A DNA stretch of 64,000 bases from Flavipsychrobacter sp. Its GTDB lineage: Bacteria; Bacteroidota; Bacteroidia; Chitinophagales; Chitinophagaceae. Both the position numbers and the translations under genes were made by a program. Where the stretch lies: positions 1 through 64,000 of the forward strand of contig JAEUVX010000004.1 of NCBI GenBank assembly GCA_016786615.1. Direction: 5' to 3'. Of this stretch, positions 26,529-35,600 are shown in pieces. The notes beneath the pieces were generated by a model. The model saw nothing but the letters and a program-made list of their open reading frames with translations, was not told where the DNA came from and made no database searches. The stretch's first letter is position 1. Every line of letters starts with the position of its first letter.

Positions 26529-27519
26529 ACAAGAATTGCACAGGCTGTTTGATGATATGCAACAACTGCATGTTGTTGTTATAGGGGATGTAATGCTGGA
26601 TAACTACAGGTGGGGAGTGATAGAACGTCAATCGCCGGAAGCACCTGTGCCGATAGTGACAGTAAAGAAAAGAGATAACCGCCTTGGCGGTGCAGCCAAT
26701 GTGGCACTGAACTGTATAGCATTGGGTACTAAAGTAACGCTTGCAAGTATTGTAGGTGATGATAATGATGGCAGCATATTGGAGCAATTGGCTAATGATG
26801 CAGGCATAGATACTACGCTGCTGGTAAAAAGCCATCACAGGCCAACTACCACCAAAACCCGCATTATAGTAGATGACAAACACATGATGCGCCTTGATGA
26901 GGAAGTGTGTGAAGACCTGACAACGGAGGAAGAACACCCTTTTATAGATATGGTAATGCGCTACCTGCAAATAGAAAAACCGCAGGTGGTGATATTTGAA
27001 GATTATAACAAAGGTGTGCTGAAAGAAAATGTGTTGGACAAGATTATAAAGCATTGCAATCACTTGGGTATTATTACAACGGTTGACCCGAAGAAAAAGA
27101 ACTTCCTTTCTTATAAAAATGTGACGGTATTCAAACCCAACCTGAAAGAAGTACGGGAGGGGTTGGGGATGGAACTGAATGCAGTTTCTGAAACAGAACT
27201 GGATGCTGCACACCATGCGCTTCAACAATCTTTGCAGCATCATATCACGTTCATTACCCTTTCGGAAAAAGGAGTGTATTATCATGATGCCGCATCTGAA
27301 GTAATACCAACACACACACGTACTATAAAAGACGTAAGTGGTGCGGGCGATACTGTTATCGCTACAGCATCTGTAATATACGCGCTAAGCAAAGATGCAA
27401 GGCTGATGGCTGCGGTATCGAACATAGCAGGCGGACTGGTATGCGAGCATGTAGGTGTAGTGCCGATAGATAAGCAACAACTGTTGCAGGAGTGTGAACG
27501 ACTGATAGCTACCGCATAA
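26521..27519 (+). CDS. rfaE1: D-glycero-beta-D-manno-heptose-7-phosphate kinase (RfaE1/HldE kinase domain)
   Basis: 332 residues, a PfkB/ribokinase-fold sugar kinase. MLDNYRWGVIERQSPEAPVP and RLGGAANVALNC form the sugar-binding N-terminal part. DVSGAGDTVIATASV holds the catalytic Asp and anion hole. VDPKKKNFLSYKNVTVFKPN is typical of the RfaE domain I. It phosphorylates heptose-7-phosphate at C1 in the path to ADP-heptose for LPS. The cytidylyl/adenylyl-transferase half of E. coli HldE is absent, as in organisms with split genes. Overlaps the permease by eight bases and shares one base with recQ. Confidence 0.9.
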   Translation: MDKQELHRLFDDMQQLHVVVIGDVMLDNYRWGVIERQSPEAPVPIVTVKKRDNRLGGAANVALNCIALGTKVTLASIVGDDNDGSILEQLANDAGIDTTLLVKSHHRPTTTKTRIIVDDKHMMRLDEEVCEDLTTEEEHPFIDMVMRYLQIEKPQVVIFEDYNKGVLKENVLDKIIKHCNHLGIITTVDPKKKNFLSYKNVTVFKPNLKEVREGLGMELNAVSETELDAAHHALQQSLQHHITFITLSEKGVYYHDAASEVIPTHTRTIKDVSGAGDTVIATASVIYALSKDARLMAAVSNIAGGLVCEHVGVVPIDKQQLLQECERLIATA

Positions 27520-29684
27520 TGAAACAATACCCCATCCACAAGGCTTTAAAGCATTTTTTTGGTTATGATAATTTTCGTCTTAACCAGCAGGTAATTATTG
27601 AAACGGTATTGAGTGGTAAAGACGTGATGGCCATCATGCCTACAGGTGGTGGTAAGTCTATCTGTTACCAGTTGCCCGCAGTATTGCTCGATGGGTTGAC
27701 CATTGTGATCTCTCCGCTGATAGCATTGATGAAAGACCAGGTAGATGCATTGCAGGCAAATGGTATCAGGGCAGCATATCTTAATTCTACACTTAGTAAT
27801 GCAGAGCAGAATACTATAATAGCTGCTGTGCGAAATGGCGAAGTAAAGCTGCTGTATTTGGCACCGGAGCGGTTGTTTGCAAGTGGTATGCAGTTTGTAA
27901 ACTTTCTGGGTACGCTGCCATGCAGTTTATTTGCTATAGACGAAGCGCACTGTATATCGCAATGGGGGCATGATTTCAGGCCGGAGTACTTGGGGCTTTC
28001 GGCACTGAAGCAATATTTTCCGCACGTGCCTGTAATAGCATTAACAGCAAGTGCGGATACCATTACGCAGAAAGATATAGTTGAGAAACTGGCACTACAT
28101 CAGCCACAGGTATTTATATCGTCCTTCAATCGTGCGAATATCAACTACTATATACAGCCGAAGAAAAAAGCTTTTGAACAGATAATACATTACTTAGACA
28201 AGCATCGCAACGATAGCGGTATCATCTATACATTATCAAGAGCCAGTACAGAAAGTATTGCAGGCAAACTGAAAGAAGTAGGGTATAATGCCGCATACTA
28301 CCATGCAGGCATGGGTAATGATGAACGCTCTAAAGTGCAGGAGTCTTTTCAGCGGGATGATACAAAGATTATTGTAGCTACGATAGCATTTGGTATGGGT
28401 ATAGATAAGCCCAATGTGCGCTTTGTGCTGCACTACGATGTGCCTAAAAATATGGAAGGCTATTACCAGGAAACGGGGCGTGCCGGCAGGGATGGCTTGA
28501 AGAGCGATGCCATACTTTATTATTCTTCGGGAGACATCAGTAAGCTGATGCGTTTTATTACGGTAGAGAATAATGCCGCACAAACCAATGTGCTGAAGAA
28601 GAAGCTGATGCAGATGAAAGAGTTTGCAGAGTATGAAGGCTGCCGCAGGCAATATATACTGCAATACTTTGGCGAGCGTTCACCTGCATATTGCGGCAGC
28701 TGCGATTATTGCCTTAGTAACCTCGAACACAGAGTTGCTACGGTAGAAGCACAGAAAATACTATCGGCAGTAACACGCACCGGAGAACGATACGGGGTGG
28801 ATTACCTGATAGATTTCCTGCGCGGGTCGGCAAGTGCTAAAATAATACCTGCCCATAAAGAGATTAAGACATACGGCATTGGCAAGGATATAAAGAAAGA
28901 TGAGTGGCAGACAATTGTAAAGCAGCTGTTGCAGCAACGATTGGTAGATATGGAAGACGGTGCATACCCTGCATTGAAGCTGAATGATGCGAGCCGCAAG
29001 ATATTGCGTGGCGAACTGGAAGTAACACTGGTACTGAAGAAGCCGAAAGAAGAAGTGGCGGAGATAAGTACGGCGCCGCAACACCACCCTGCATTGCTGC
29101 AAGAATTGAAAGAAATAAGGCGGGAAATTGCAGAGCAGGAAAATGTACCTGCATACATCATAGTAGGCGACAACACGCTGCTGGATATGGCTACATACTT
29201 GCCGCTAAGCTTCGATGGGCTGAGAAGGATATCGGGTTTTGGTGATTATAAAGTAAGCAAGTACGGGCCTGCGTTTATGAAAGTATTGCAGGCGTATGCT
29301 GCGGATAATAAACTGGAAACTAAAATACAACTGAAGACACCGAAGCGCGAGCGTGCAGTGAAAACTGATAAACCTTCCATCAGTAATACACAACGCACCA
29401 GTTTCGATTTGTTTAAAGAAGGATATGATATTGCCGATATTGCAGCGAAGCGCGGCATGGCAGTCAGTACGGTTGAAAATCACCTGATACCGTTTATCAC
29501 AAGCGGAGAACTGAATGCAATCAAACTGATAGGTAAAGCAAAGCTCGATGAAATTGTAGCGCTGATAAAACAGACAGGGCACACCATAGCATCGAAGCCA
29601 CTAAAAGATTTACTGCCCGAAGAATACTCTTACGGAGATATCAAAATAGCACAAGCACATTATGAATGGATGAAGGATGCGTAA
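27519..29684 (+). CDS. recQ: ATP-dependent DNA helicase RecQ
   Basis: 721 residues with the full RecQ layout. Helicase motifs include Walker A MPTGGGKSICYQLP (Lys46), the DEAH box in FAIDEAHCISQWGHDFRPEY, and motif VI YQETGRAGRDG. A zinc-binding four-Cys module (CRRQYILQYF ... CGSCDYC), a winged helix and an HRDC domain (about 515-600, LKEIRREIAEQENVPAYIIV) follow. The last about 110 residues add a helix-turn-helix-like domain (SFDLFKEGYDIADIAAKRGM) seen in Bacteroidota RecQ and related helicases. It unwinds DNA 3' to 5' in recombination and fork repair. The ATG overlaps the rfaE1 stop; it is convergent with the GH3-like gene with a three-base gap. Confidence 0.97.
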   Translation: MKQYPIHKALKHFFGYDNFRLNQQVIIETVLSGKDVMAIMPTGGGKSICYQLPAVLLDGLTIVISPLIALMKDQVDALQANGIRAAYLNSTLSNAEQNTIIAAVRNGEVKLLYLAPERLFASGMQFVNFLGTLPCSLFAIDEAHCISQWGHDFRPEYLGLSALKQYFPHVPVIALTASADTITQKDIVEKLALHQPQVFISSFNRANINYYIQPKKKAFEQIIHYLDKHRNDSGIIYTLSRASTESIAGKLKEVGYNAAYYHAGMGNDERSKVQESFQRDDTKIIVATIAFGMGIDKPNVRFVLHYDVPKNMEGYYQETGRAGRDGLKSDAILYYSSGDISKLMRFITVENNAAQTNVLKKKLMQMKEFAEYEGCRRQYILQYFGERSPAYCGSCDYCLSNLEHRVATVEAQKILSAVTRTGERYGVDYLIDFLRGSASAKIIPAHKEIKTYGIGKDIKKDEWQTIVKQLLQQRLVDMEDGAYPALKLNDASRKILRGELEVTLVLKKPKEEVAEISTAPQHHPALLQELKEIRREIAEQENVPAYIIVGDNTLLDMATYLPLSFDGLRRISGFGDYKVSKYGPAFMKVLQAYAADNKLETKIQLKTPKRERAVKTDKPSISNTQRTSFDLFKEGYDIADIAAKRGMAVSTVENHLIPFITSGELNAIKLIGKAKLDEIVALIKQTGHTIASKPLKDLLPEEYSYGDIKIAQAHYEWMKDA

Positions 29685-29687
29685 CAG

Positions 29688-31235
29688 TTATCCGTTCAAT
29701 ACTTTTTGTTTCTCCAGAAATTCTTCCCACTCAGTAAGCTTGCCGTTTTTCAGCACGCGGGGGAATTTGTTCATCGCACCATCTTTGCCGATAGACTTCA
29801 TATAGTCGTAAAAGGTATCGTTAGGCAATAGCTCTACAAATACTTCCTTTAGTGCCGATGTACGTTCTACCGCATAGTCGTCATTGATTTCGCTGAGGGT
29901 TTCATCAATGATTTGCTTCACTTTCGCAGCATCGATATTCGGGTCGTCGCAACCAATATACCAGCGGTGTGCAAACAGGTTTTCGTATTTAAAGCCGGCA
30001 ACGGTAAACTCGCGGATGGTTACACCCAGTTTGCGGGATACGGTATCGATAGCTTTATTCATATTATCTACAGACAGGTGCTCGCCGCAAAGGCTTAGGA
30101 ACTGTTTGGTGCGCCCTACGATTACAATCTCACCTTCTTTAGCATCTGTAAAACGAATCACATCGCCTATATAATAGCGCCATGCACCTGCACAAGTACT
30201 CAGCATTACCGCATATTCAGTTTGTTCGTCAACTTCGTTTATCAGGTAAGATGTGGGGTTTTGTTTCGGGTTGCCATCTTCATCAAAATTGTCGGATGTA
30301 AACGGAACGAACTCATAAAAGATACCCGCATTCAGCACCAGCTTAATGCCGTGGTTGCCTGGGCGTGCTTTAAAACCAAAAGAACCTTCGGATGCCATAT
30401 AGGTTTCGATAAACTCTATAGGGCGGCCTAATAATTTTTTAAAGCTTTCTTTATATGGTTCGAATGATACGCCTCCATGTATATAGATACTAAGGTTGGG
30501 CCATATCTCGTGTATGTTATTTACCTTATGGTATTTGATAACTTCTTCCAGCACTATCTGTACCCATGCAGGTACACCGCAAACAGTTCCCACATCCCAT
30601 TGCGGTGCTTTGCGGATGATGAGTTTGATACGATCTTCCCATTTGTGGCGCTTGGATATTTTCTGTCCCGGCTTGTAAAAGAAGTTTGACATCCAGCGCG
30701 GCATATTCTTGGCGCTAATGCCACTCATATCGCCCTCGTAATAGTCACCTTTCTCGAAGAGCGAAGTAGTGCCTCCAAGCATCAGGATACCTTTTTGAAA
30801 AGCAACAGGGGGTATGTCGAAGTCCGTCATGCTGTATAGCTGTTTGAAACCTACTTTTTTGGTAGATTTCAGCATGTCGGCTGTTACGGGTATATGTTTA
30901 CTGGCAGCGTCGGACGTACCGGAACTGAGTGCGAAGTACTTAACCTTGCCTGGCCAGCAAACATTTTCTTCGCCTGCCTGGCAACGGTGCCACCACTGGT
31001 CGTACATCTCGTTGTAAGTATGTACAGGTACGCGTTTTTTAAAAGCTGTTACAAAATCAACTTCTTTGCTAAGTATATCGCCAAAGCCATACTGCTTTCC
31101 AAACGCGGTATATTGCCCTCTTTCGAGCAATTGCCTGAGTGTGTGCCTTTGGTATGAATATGGAGATGCAACCGGGAGTTTGAACTTTTTCCGAACCTGT
31201 AATGACCTAGATATTAAATTTCCCAACAATGCCAT
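29688..31235 (-). CDS. GH3 auxin-responsive-promoter family protein (acyl-adenylate enzyme-like)
   Basis: 515 residues from the ATG at 31235 (MALLGNLISRSLQVRKKFKL); an upstream in-frame start gives a lysine-rich stretch with no family support. It shows the GH3/adenylate-forming fold: FALSSGTSDAASKHIPVT is the nucleotide-binding Ser/Thr-rich loop, YMASEGSFGFKAR and YRYYIGDVIRFTD-like YYIGDVIRFTDAKEGEIVIVGR are the later motifs. Plant GH3 enzymes couple amino acids to hormones such as jasmonate and auxin via acyl-AMP. Bacteroidota have conserved homologues of unknown substrate. It is monocistronic. Confidence 0.9.
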   Translation of the reverse strand: MALLGNLISRSLQVRKKFKLPVASPYSYQRHTLRQLLERGQYTAFGKQYGFGDILSKEVDFVTAFKKRVPVHTYNEMYDQWWHRCQAGEENVCWPGKVKYFALSSGTSDAASKHIPVTADMLKSTKKVGFKQLYSMTDFDIPPVAFQKGILMLGGTTSLFEKGDYYEGDMSGISAKNMPRWMSNFFYKPGQKISKRHKWEDRIKLIIRKAPQWDVGTVCGVPAWVQIVLEEVIKYHKVNNIHEIWPNLSIYIHGGVSFEPYKESFKKLLGRPIEFIETYMASEGSFGFKARPGNHGIKLVLNAGIFYEFVPFTSDNFDEDGNPKQNPTSYLINEVDEQTEYAVMLSTCAGAWRYYIGDVIRFTDAKEGEIVIVGRTKQFLSLCGEHLSVDNMNKAIDTVSRKLGVTIREFTVAGFKYENLFAHRWYIGCDDPNIDAAKVKQIIDETLSEINDDYAVERTSALKEVFVELLPNDTFYDYMKSIGKDGAMNKFPRVLKNGKLTEWEEFLEKQKVLNG

Positions 31236-31283
31236 TTCTGAGCTATACTTATTAAATTTTTTCTTCTTACAATAATGGGGATA

Positions 31284-31291
31284 CAAAAGTA
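31284..31291 (-). promoter_or_regulatory. -7 box for the GH3-like gene
   Basis: The minus strand reads TACTTTTG, about 50 bp ahead of the chosen ATG. Its position supports that start, because the upstream alternative at 31286 would lie inside or beside the box. Confidence 0.5.
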
Positions 31292-31415
31292 ACCATAAGT
31301 TTCAGTTATTTTAACTTATATAACATTAATACTTAATCCATATATTGATTTTTAACATTTTAAAAGACTTAAAAGCAGAGTCATTATTTCTATATGCTAT
31401 CTACCTATTACGCAT

Positions 31416-31423
31416 TACCTTTG
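31416..31423 (+). promoter_or_regulatory. -7 box for dut
   Basis: TACCTTTG lies only 10 bp upstream of the dut ATG, so the transcript would have almost no leader. Confidence 0.5.
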
Positions 31424-31433
31424 CGCCCACGCA

Positions 31434-31868
31434 ATGGATGTACAAATAGTTAATAAATCGCCGCATGAGCTGCCGCAATATCAAACGGCAGGTTCGGCTG
31501 GTATGGACCTCAGGGCATGGTTACCTGAAGCAGTTACACTGCAACCGATGGAACGCAGGCTGATACCTACAGGACTGTACATGGCATTGCCACATGGTTA
31601 TGAAGCGCAGATACGCCCCCGCAGCGGATTGGCAATAAAAAGGGGCTTGTCTTTAGTGAATACACCGGGCACGATAGACAGTGATTACAGGGGAGAAGTG
31701 ATGGTGCCTGTAATAAACCTGAGTACAGAACCGCAGACGATAGAAGATGGCGAGCGCATAGCGCAGATGATTATCGCAAAATACGAACAGATAAGCTGGG
31801 CAGCAGCCGAAACACTGGATGATACCGAACGTGGTGCAGGTGGTTTCGGGCATTCAGGTACTAAATAA
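31434..31868 (+). CDS. dut: dUTP diphosphatase (dUTPase)
   Basis: 144 residues, normal for the trimeric dUTPase family. It splits dUTP into dUMP and pyrophosphate, keeping uracil out of DNA and supplying dTMP synthesis. All five motifs are present: [11 protein letters not shown] (1), [10 protein letters not shown] (2), [14 protein letters not shown] (3, with the catalytic Asp), GERIAQMII (4) and [12 protein letters not shown] (5, the flexible P-loop-like arm). It is followed after 28 bp by the nucleotidyltransferase gene, likely in the same operon. Confidence 0.97.
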   Translation: MDVQIVNKSPHELPQYQTAGSAGMDLRAWLPEAVTLQPMERRLIPTGLYMALPHGYEAQIRPRSGLAIKRGLSLVNTPGTIDSDYRGEVMVPVINLSTEPQTIEDGERIAQMIIAKYEQISWAAAETLDDTERGAGGFGHSGTK

Positions 31869-31896
31869 TATTTTTTAAAAGACTCAATTATAAAGA

Positions 31897-32904
31897 ATGA
31901 ATATCATTATCCCGATGGCAGGTATGGGCAAAAGAATGCGCCCGCATACACTTACTACCGCTAAACCACTGATACCGATAGCAGGGAAGCCGATAGTGCA
32001 GCGCCTTGTAGAAGATATAATTGCTACCAGCAACGAAAAAGTTGATGAGATAGCATTTATCATCGGGCCATCATTTGGTAAAGAAGTGGAAGCACACCTG
32101 CTGCATGTGGCAGAAAGCCTTGGTGCAAAAGGAAAGATATGTTATCAGGAGCAGCCACAGGGTACGGCACATGCCATACTGTGCGCGCAGGAAAGCCTGA
32201 AGGGAAATGTATTTATAGCATTTGCAGATACACTGTTCAAAGCAACATTCAGCATCGATACCCAAAAAGATGCTATTGTATGGACACAGAAAGTAGCAGA
32301 CCCGAGTGCATTCGGCGTAGTGAAGCTGAATGATAATAACGAGATAGAGGCTTTTGTAGAAAAACCAAAAGACTTTGTATCAGACCTTGCCATCATTGGT
32401 GTTTACTACTTCAAAGACGGTGAAAACCTGCGTAAAGAATTGCAAAGACTGATAGACGAAGACATAAAACTGAAAGGCGAATACCAGATAACAGATGCTA
32501 TGGACCACATGCTGAAAAAAGGCGTGAAGTTCTACACAGATCAGGTGGCGGAATGGTTGGATTGCGGTAACAAAGATGCTACCGTATATACCAATATGCG
32601 CATACTGGCTATTAAAGCAGATACGGAACAACTGGTATCAGAAACAGCCATAATAGAAAACTCGGTAATAATACCGCCATGTTTCATTGGCGAAAACGTA
32701 GTGGTACAGAATTCTGTTGTAGGCCCGTTTGTATCGTTGGAAGAAGGCGTGCAGGTAAAAGACAGCCGCATCAACAACAGTATAGTACAATCTCACAGCA
32801 TTGTTAAAAATGCACGTATAGAAAACTCATTACTCGGGAAAAGCGTAAATTACAATGAAAAGCCCCGCGACCTTAGTATTGGGGATTTCTCTACACAAAT
32901 ATGA
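31897..32904 (+). CDS. Sugar-1-phosphate nucleotidyltransferase with left-handed beta-helix tail
   Basis: 335 residues. The N-terminal domain is a nucleotidyltransferase of the RmlA/GlmU type with the NTP-binding signature PMAGMGKRMRPHTLTTAKPL and the Lys of IPIAGKPIVQR, plus a product-loop FVEKPKD and GEYQITDAMDHMLKKG. The last about 85 residues have hexapeptide-like strands (IIENSVIIPPCFIGENVVVQ). It should activate a sugar-1-phosphate with NTP (glucose- or glucosamine-type); the exact sugar cannot be told. Its ATG-side neighbour is dut, and its end overlaps the TPR gene by four bases. Confidence 0.9.
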   Translation: MNIIIPMAGMGKRMRPHTLTTAKPLIPIAGKPIVQRLVEDIIATSNEKVDEIAFIIGPSFGKEVEAHLLHVAESLGAKGKICYQEQPQGTAHAILCAQESLKGNVFIAFADTLFKATFSIDTQKDAIVWTQKVADPSAFGVVKLNDNNEIEAFVEKPKDFVSDLAIIGVYYFKDGENLRKELQRLIDEDIKLKGEYQITDAMDHMLKKGVKFYTDQVAEWLDCGNKDATVYTNMRILAIKADTEQLVSETAIIENSVIIPPCFIGENVVVQNSVVGPFVSLEEGVQVKDSRINNSIVQSHSIVKNARIENSLLGKSVNYNEKPRDLSIGDFSTQI

Positions 32905-34634
32905 AGCTGAAGCGCTCAAAGATTGGATTAATAGCCCTGGTGCTGTTTGTGAATACAGGCGGCATATACGCACAACCAAATACTGCACCGGCATCCCCTG
33001 CAGCTAAAGCATTGCAGGCAGATGCCATGTATTACGATGCACTGAGGGCAAGGATAAAAGGTGATGACAGAGAAGAAGAGAAATTGTTGTTGCAGGTTGT
33101 TGGCCTGAAGCCTGAAGCATCCGGGGCATTCTACGATTTAGCACGTTTATACTTCAAAGAAAACAGGAGCGACAAAGCATCTGAATATATCAAAAAAGCC
33201 ATAGCGCTGGAAGGCGATAATGTATGGTACAAAAGCCAGTATGCAGAAATACTGGTACAGGGCAAGCAATATGAAGAAGCAGCGAAACTGTTTGTAGATA
33301 TTGCGAAGACTGAAAAATATAACGACGAATACCTGCTTAAAGCATTCAACCTGTATCAGCATACCGGTAAGTATGACGAAGCACTGACGGTAATCAACAA
33401 ATATCTGGAATCAGACCCGGCTAATGATGAAGCACTGGACCTGAAAAAGAAGCTGCTGCTGAAACGCAATGATGTAGATGGCGTTGTGAAAGTGATAGAA
33501 CAGCAGATAGCACGCAGTCCCAACGAAGGCAGGTATTATGCAGAGCTGGCCGAAGTGTATGATAATAATAAACTAAGCGGCAAAGCAGCCGAAATGTATA
33601 AAAAGATAGAACAGCAGTTTGGCGACGACCCTTCTGTGCAATTAGTACTATCTGAATACTACAAGAAAAATAATAACCAGCCGAAGTATGATGAATATGT
33701 AAAGAAGCTGGTGACCAACAAAAGCCTGGATGCAGATGTGCAACTGAGCCTGCTGGGCCCCATGATTATTGAAGGTGGCGGAGACAGCACAAAGAAAAAG
33801 CAAGGACTGGAACTGATAACATTGCTTGCTGCACAGCATCCGGCAAACGCAAGGGTGTTGGCGTTTTATGGAGATGTACTGGCGTTTAACGATGACATAA
33901 ACGCAGCAACAGAGCAGTATAAAAAATCGTTGCAGATAGACCCGTCAACCTACAAGGTTTGGGAAAGCCTGCTGTATGCATATACAGAAAAAGATAAAGC
34001 AGACTCGCTGATAAAACACAGTGAAAAAGCCCTGCGACTGTTTCCTAATCAGGCCATGTTCCATTACCTGAATGGTGTGGGGCATATGAATAAGAAAGAC
34101 TACGCCAAAGCAGTAAAAGCTATCAACAGGGGAATAGATATGCAGCTTGATGATAACAAAGGCCAGCTGGCACAGATGTACACAACACTGGGCGATGTAT
34201 ATAACTACATGAAAAACTACACAGCTTCAGACAGCACTTATGATTATGCCCTGAAGCTGGATCCGATGAATGCTACAGTATTGAACAACTATGCTTATTA
34301 TTTATCTGTAAGAGGTTCACGGTTGGAAGATGCGGAGCAGATGTCTAAGAAATCGCTGGAGTTAAGAAAAGACGAGCCGACATTTCTGGATACTTACGGA
34401 TGGATACTATACAAACAGGGAAAATATAAAGACGCGCAGGAATACATCCAGAAAGCAATTGACGCCAATGGCGAAAACGCAGACGGTACATTGTGGGAGC
34501 ATCTTGGCGATATATATTACAAACAAGGAAACATTGATAAAGCGGTAGAGTGCTGGACTAAAGCAAAAGAGAAAGGGACAGAGAACGCAGATATCGATAA
34601 AAAAATCAAGGACAGAAAGCTGTATGAAATTTAA
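32901..34634 (+). CDS. Secreted tetratricopeptide-repeat protein
   Basis: 577 residues. An N-terminal signal peptide (IGLIALVLFVNTGGIYAQP) is followed by about a dozen TPR units, for example SGAFYDLARLYFKENRSDKA, YDEALTVINKYLESDPANDE and ADGTLWEHLGDIYYKQGNID, which stack into a protein-binding solenoid. The final units (LDTYGWILYKQGKYKDAQEY) resemble the PEP-CTERM/cell-envelope TPR group. Its place between a nucleotidyltransferase and a DUF4292 lipoprotein recurs in this phylum and suggests a role in envelope assembly. Overlaps of four bases upstream and eleven downstream indicate coupled translation. Confidence 0.85.
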   Translation: MKLKRSKIGLIALVLFVNTGGIYAQPNTAPASPAAKALQADAMYYDALRARIKGDDREEEKLLLQVVGLKPEASGAFYDLARLYFKENRSDKASEYIKKAIALEGDNVWYKSQYAEILVQGKQYEEAAKLFVDIAKTEKYNDEYLLKAFNLYQHTGKYDEALTVINKYLESDPANDEALDLKKKLLLKRNDVDGVVKVIEQQIARSPNEGRYYAELAEVYDNNKLSGKAAEMYKKIEQQFGDDPSVQLVLSEYYKKNNNQPKYDEYVKKLVTNKSLDADVQLSLLGPMIIEGGGDSTKKKQGLELITLLAAQHPANARVLAFYGDVLAFNDDINAATEQYKKSLQIDPSTYKVWESLLYAYTEKDKADSLIKHSEKALRLFPNQAMFHYLNGVGHMNKKDYAKAVKAINRGIDMQLDDNKGQLAQMYTTLGDVYNYMKNYTASDSTYDYALKLDPMNATVLNNYAYYLSVRGSRLEDAEQMSKKSLELRKDEPTFLDTYGWILYKQGKYKDAQEYIQKAIDANGENADGTLWEHLGDIYYKQGNIDKAVECWTKAKEKGTENADIDKKIKDRKLYEI

Positions 34635-35499
34635 TATAGCGTGGGTATCGGTAGTGTTGATTGCCATTACATCCGTTTTTACATCTTGCCAGACAAATAA
34701 GCAACCGGTACGCAAGAACCTGTGGTTCGAGAAAAAGTATGCCATCAAAGAACGCTTTGGTGTAAACACGGTTGATACACCCGGTGGTGGTATGCGCGAG
34801 GAGATAGTAAAAGAACCCAACGGACAGAAGCAGTTATTGATGACGGCATTGGCACCGCTGCTGATGAATGAAATTGACTACAAAACATTCAGCGGAAAGG
34901 CGAAGATGCACTATGCATCGAACGACCAGAAACAGGAATTTGTATCGCATATACGCATACACAAAGACAGCGTAATATGGGTGAATGTAACCGCTGCTGC
35001 GGGTATGGTGAGTGTGGCGCGGATATACATAACGCCCGATAGCTTGTTTCTGCTGAACCACCTGCAAAAAGAAGTACACAAACTGGCAATAGCGGATGCC
35101 AATAAATTATTGCCTATACCTGTAAATTTTGCATTGGTACAGAACCTGCTGATAGGCAACCTGCTGAAAAAAGGAGGTACTGCCACAGATGCTACAGATT
35201 TTGGCGGAACATGGACCTTGAGTGTAGAAGATACGGATATGGACCAGCAGATAGGATTTAATAAAACAGATAGTACCATCCGCAGCCTGCAAATGCGCAC
35301 AAAAGATGATTCGGTACAGGGTATGGTGCAGTATGGCGCGTATGAGAATACAAACGGCAGAAAATTTGCCACAGAACGTGTATTGACAATAAGCAATGGC
35401 GGCGAGCCGCACTATCTGGATATGAACTTTAATAAGGCTGAATTCGACCTGCCGGTGGAGCTGCCTTTCAGCATTCCTAAAAACTATAAGTTAAAATAA
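34624..35499 (+). CDS. DUF4292 lipoprotein
   Basis: 291 residues. A lipoprotein signal peptide has the lipobox VFTSC (Cys21), so the protein should be anchored to the outer membrane. The DUF4292 family signature is seen in MTALAPLLMNEIDYKTFSGKAK, HIRIHKDSVIWVNVTAAAG and YITPDSLFLLNHLQKEV. The fold is predicted for the family to resemble LolA/LolB, so lipoprotein or lipid transport is a plausible role (inference). It is the last gene of the dut-NTP transferase-TPR cluster and is followed by a strong terminator. Confidence 0.9.
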   Translation: MKFNIAWVSVVLIAITSVFTSCQTNKQPVRKNLWFEKKYAIKERFGVNTVDTPGGGMREEIVKEPNGQKQLLMTALAPLLMNEIDYKTFSGKAKMHYASNDQKQEFVSHIRIHKDSVIWVNVTAAAGMVSVARIYITPDSLFLLNHLQKEVHKLAIADANKLLPIPVNFALVQNLLIGNLLKKGGTATDATDFGGTWTLSVEDTDMDQQIGFNKTDSTIRSLQMRTKDDSVQGMVQYGAYENTNGRKFATERVLTISNGGEPHYLDMNFNKAEFDLPVELPFSIPKNYKLK

Positions 35500-35520
35500 A
35501 TAATTGCGTTAAAATTGCCT

Positions 35521-35548
35521 GCCCTGCTTCATCCGCAGGGCTTTTTTT
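35521..35548 (+). terminator. Rho-independent terminator after the DUF4292 gene
   Basis: GCCCTGC / GCAGGGC stem with 7-nt loop and seven T, 21 bp after the stop. Confidence 0.9.
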
Positions 35549-35600
35549 AGTTTCTTTACTATTATTTTGTTGCTGTTTTTAAAAACAAACCATACTTCTG

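Noticed and set aside
31235-31433. Possible small gene or RNA in the AT-rich gap between the GH3-like gene and dut
   Set aside because: No coding frame, hairpin or conserved RNA pattern was seen beyond the two -7 boxes.
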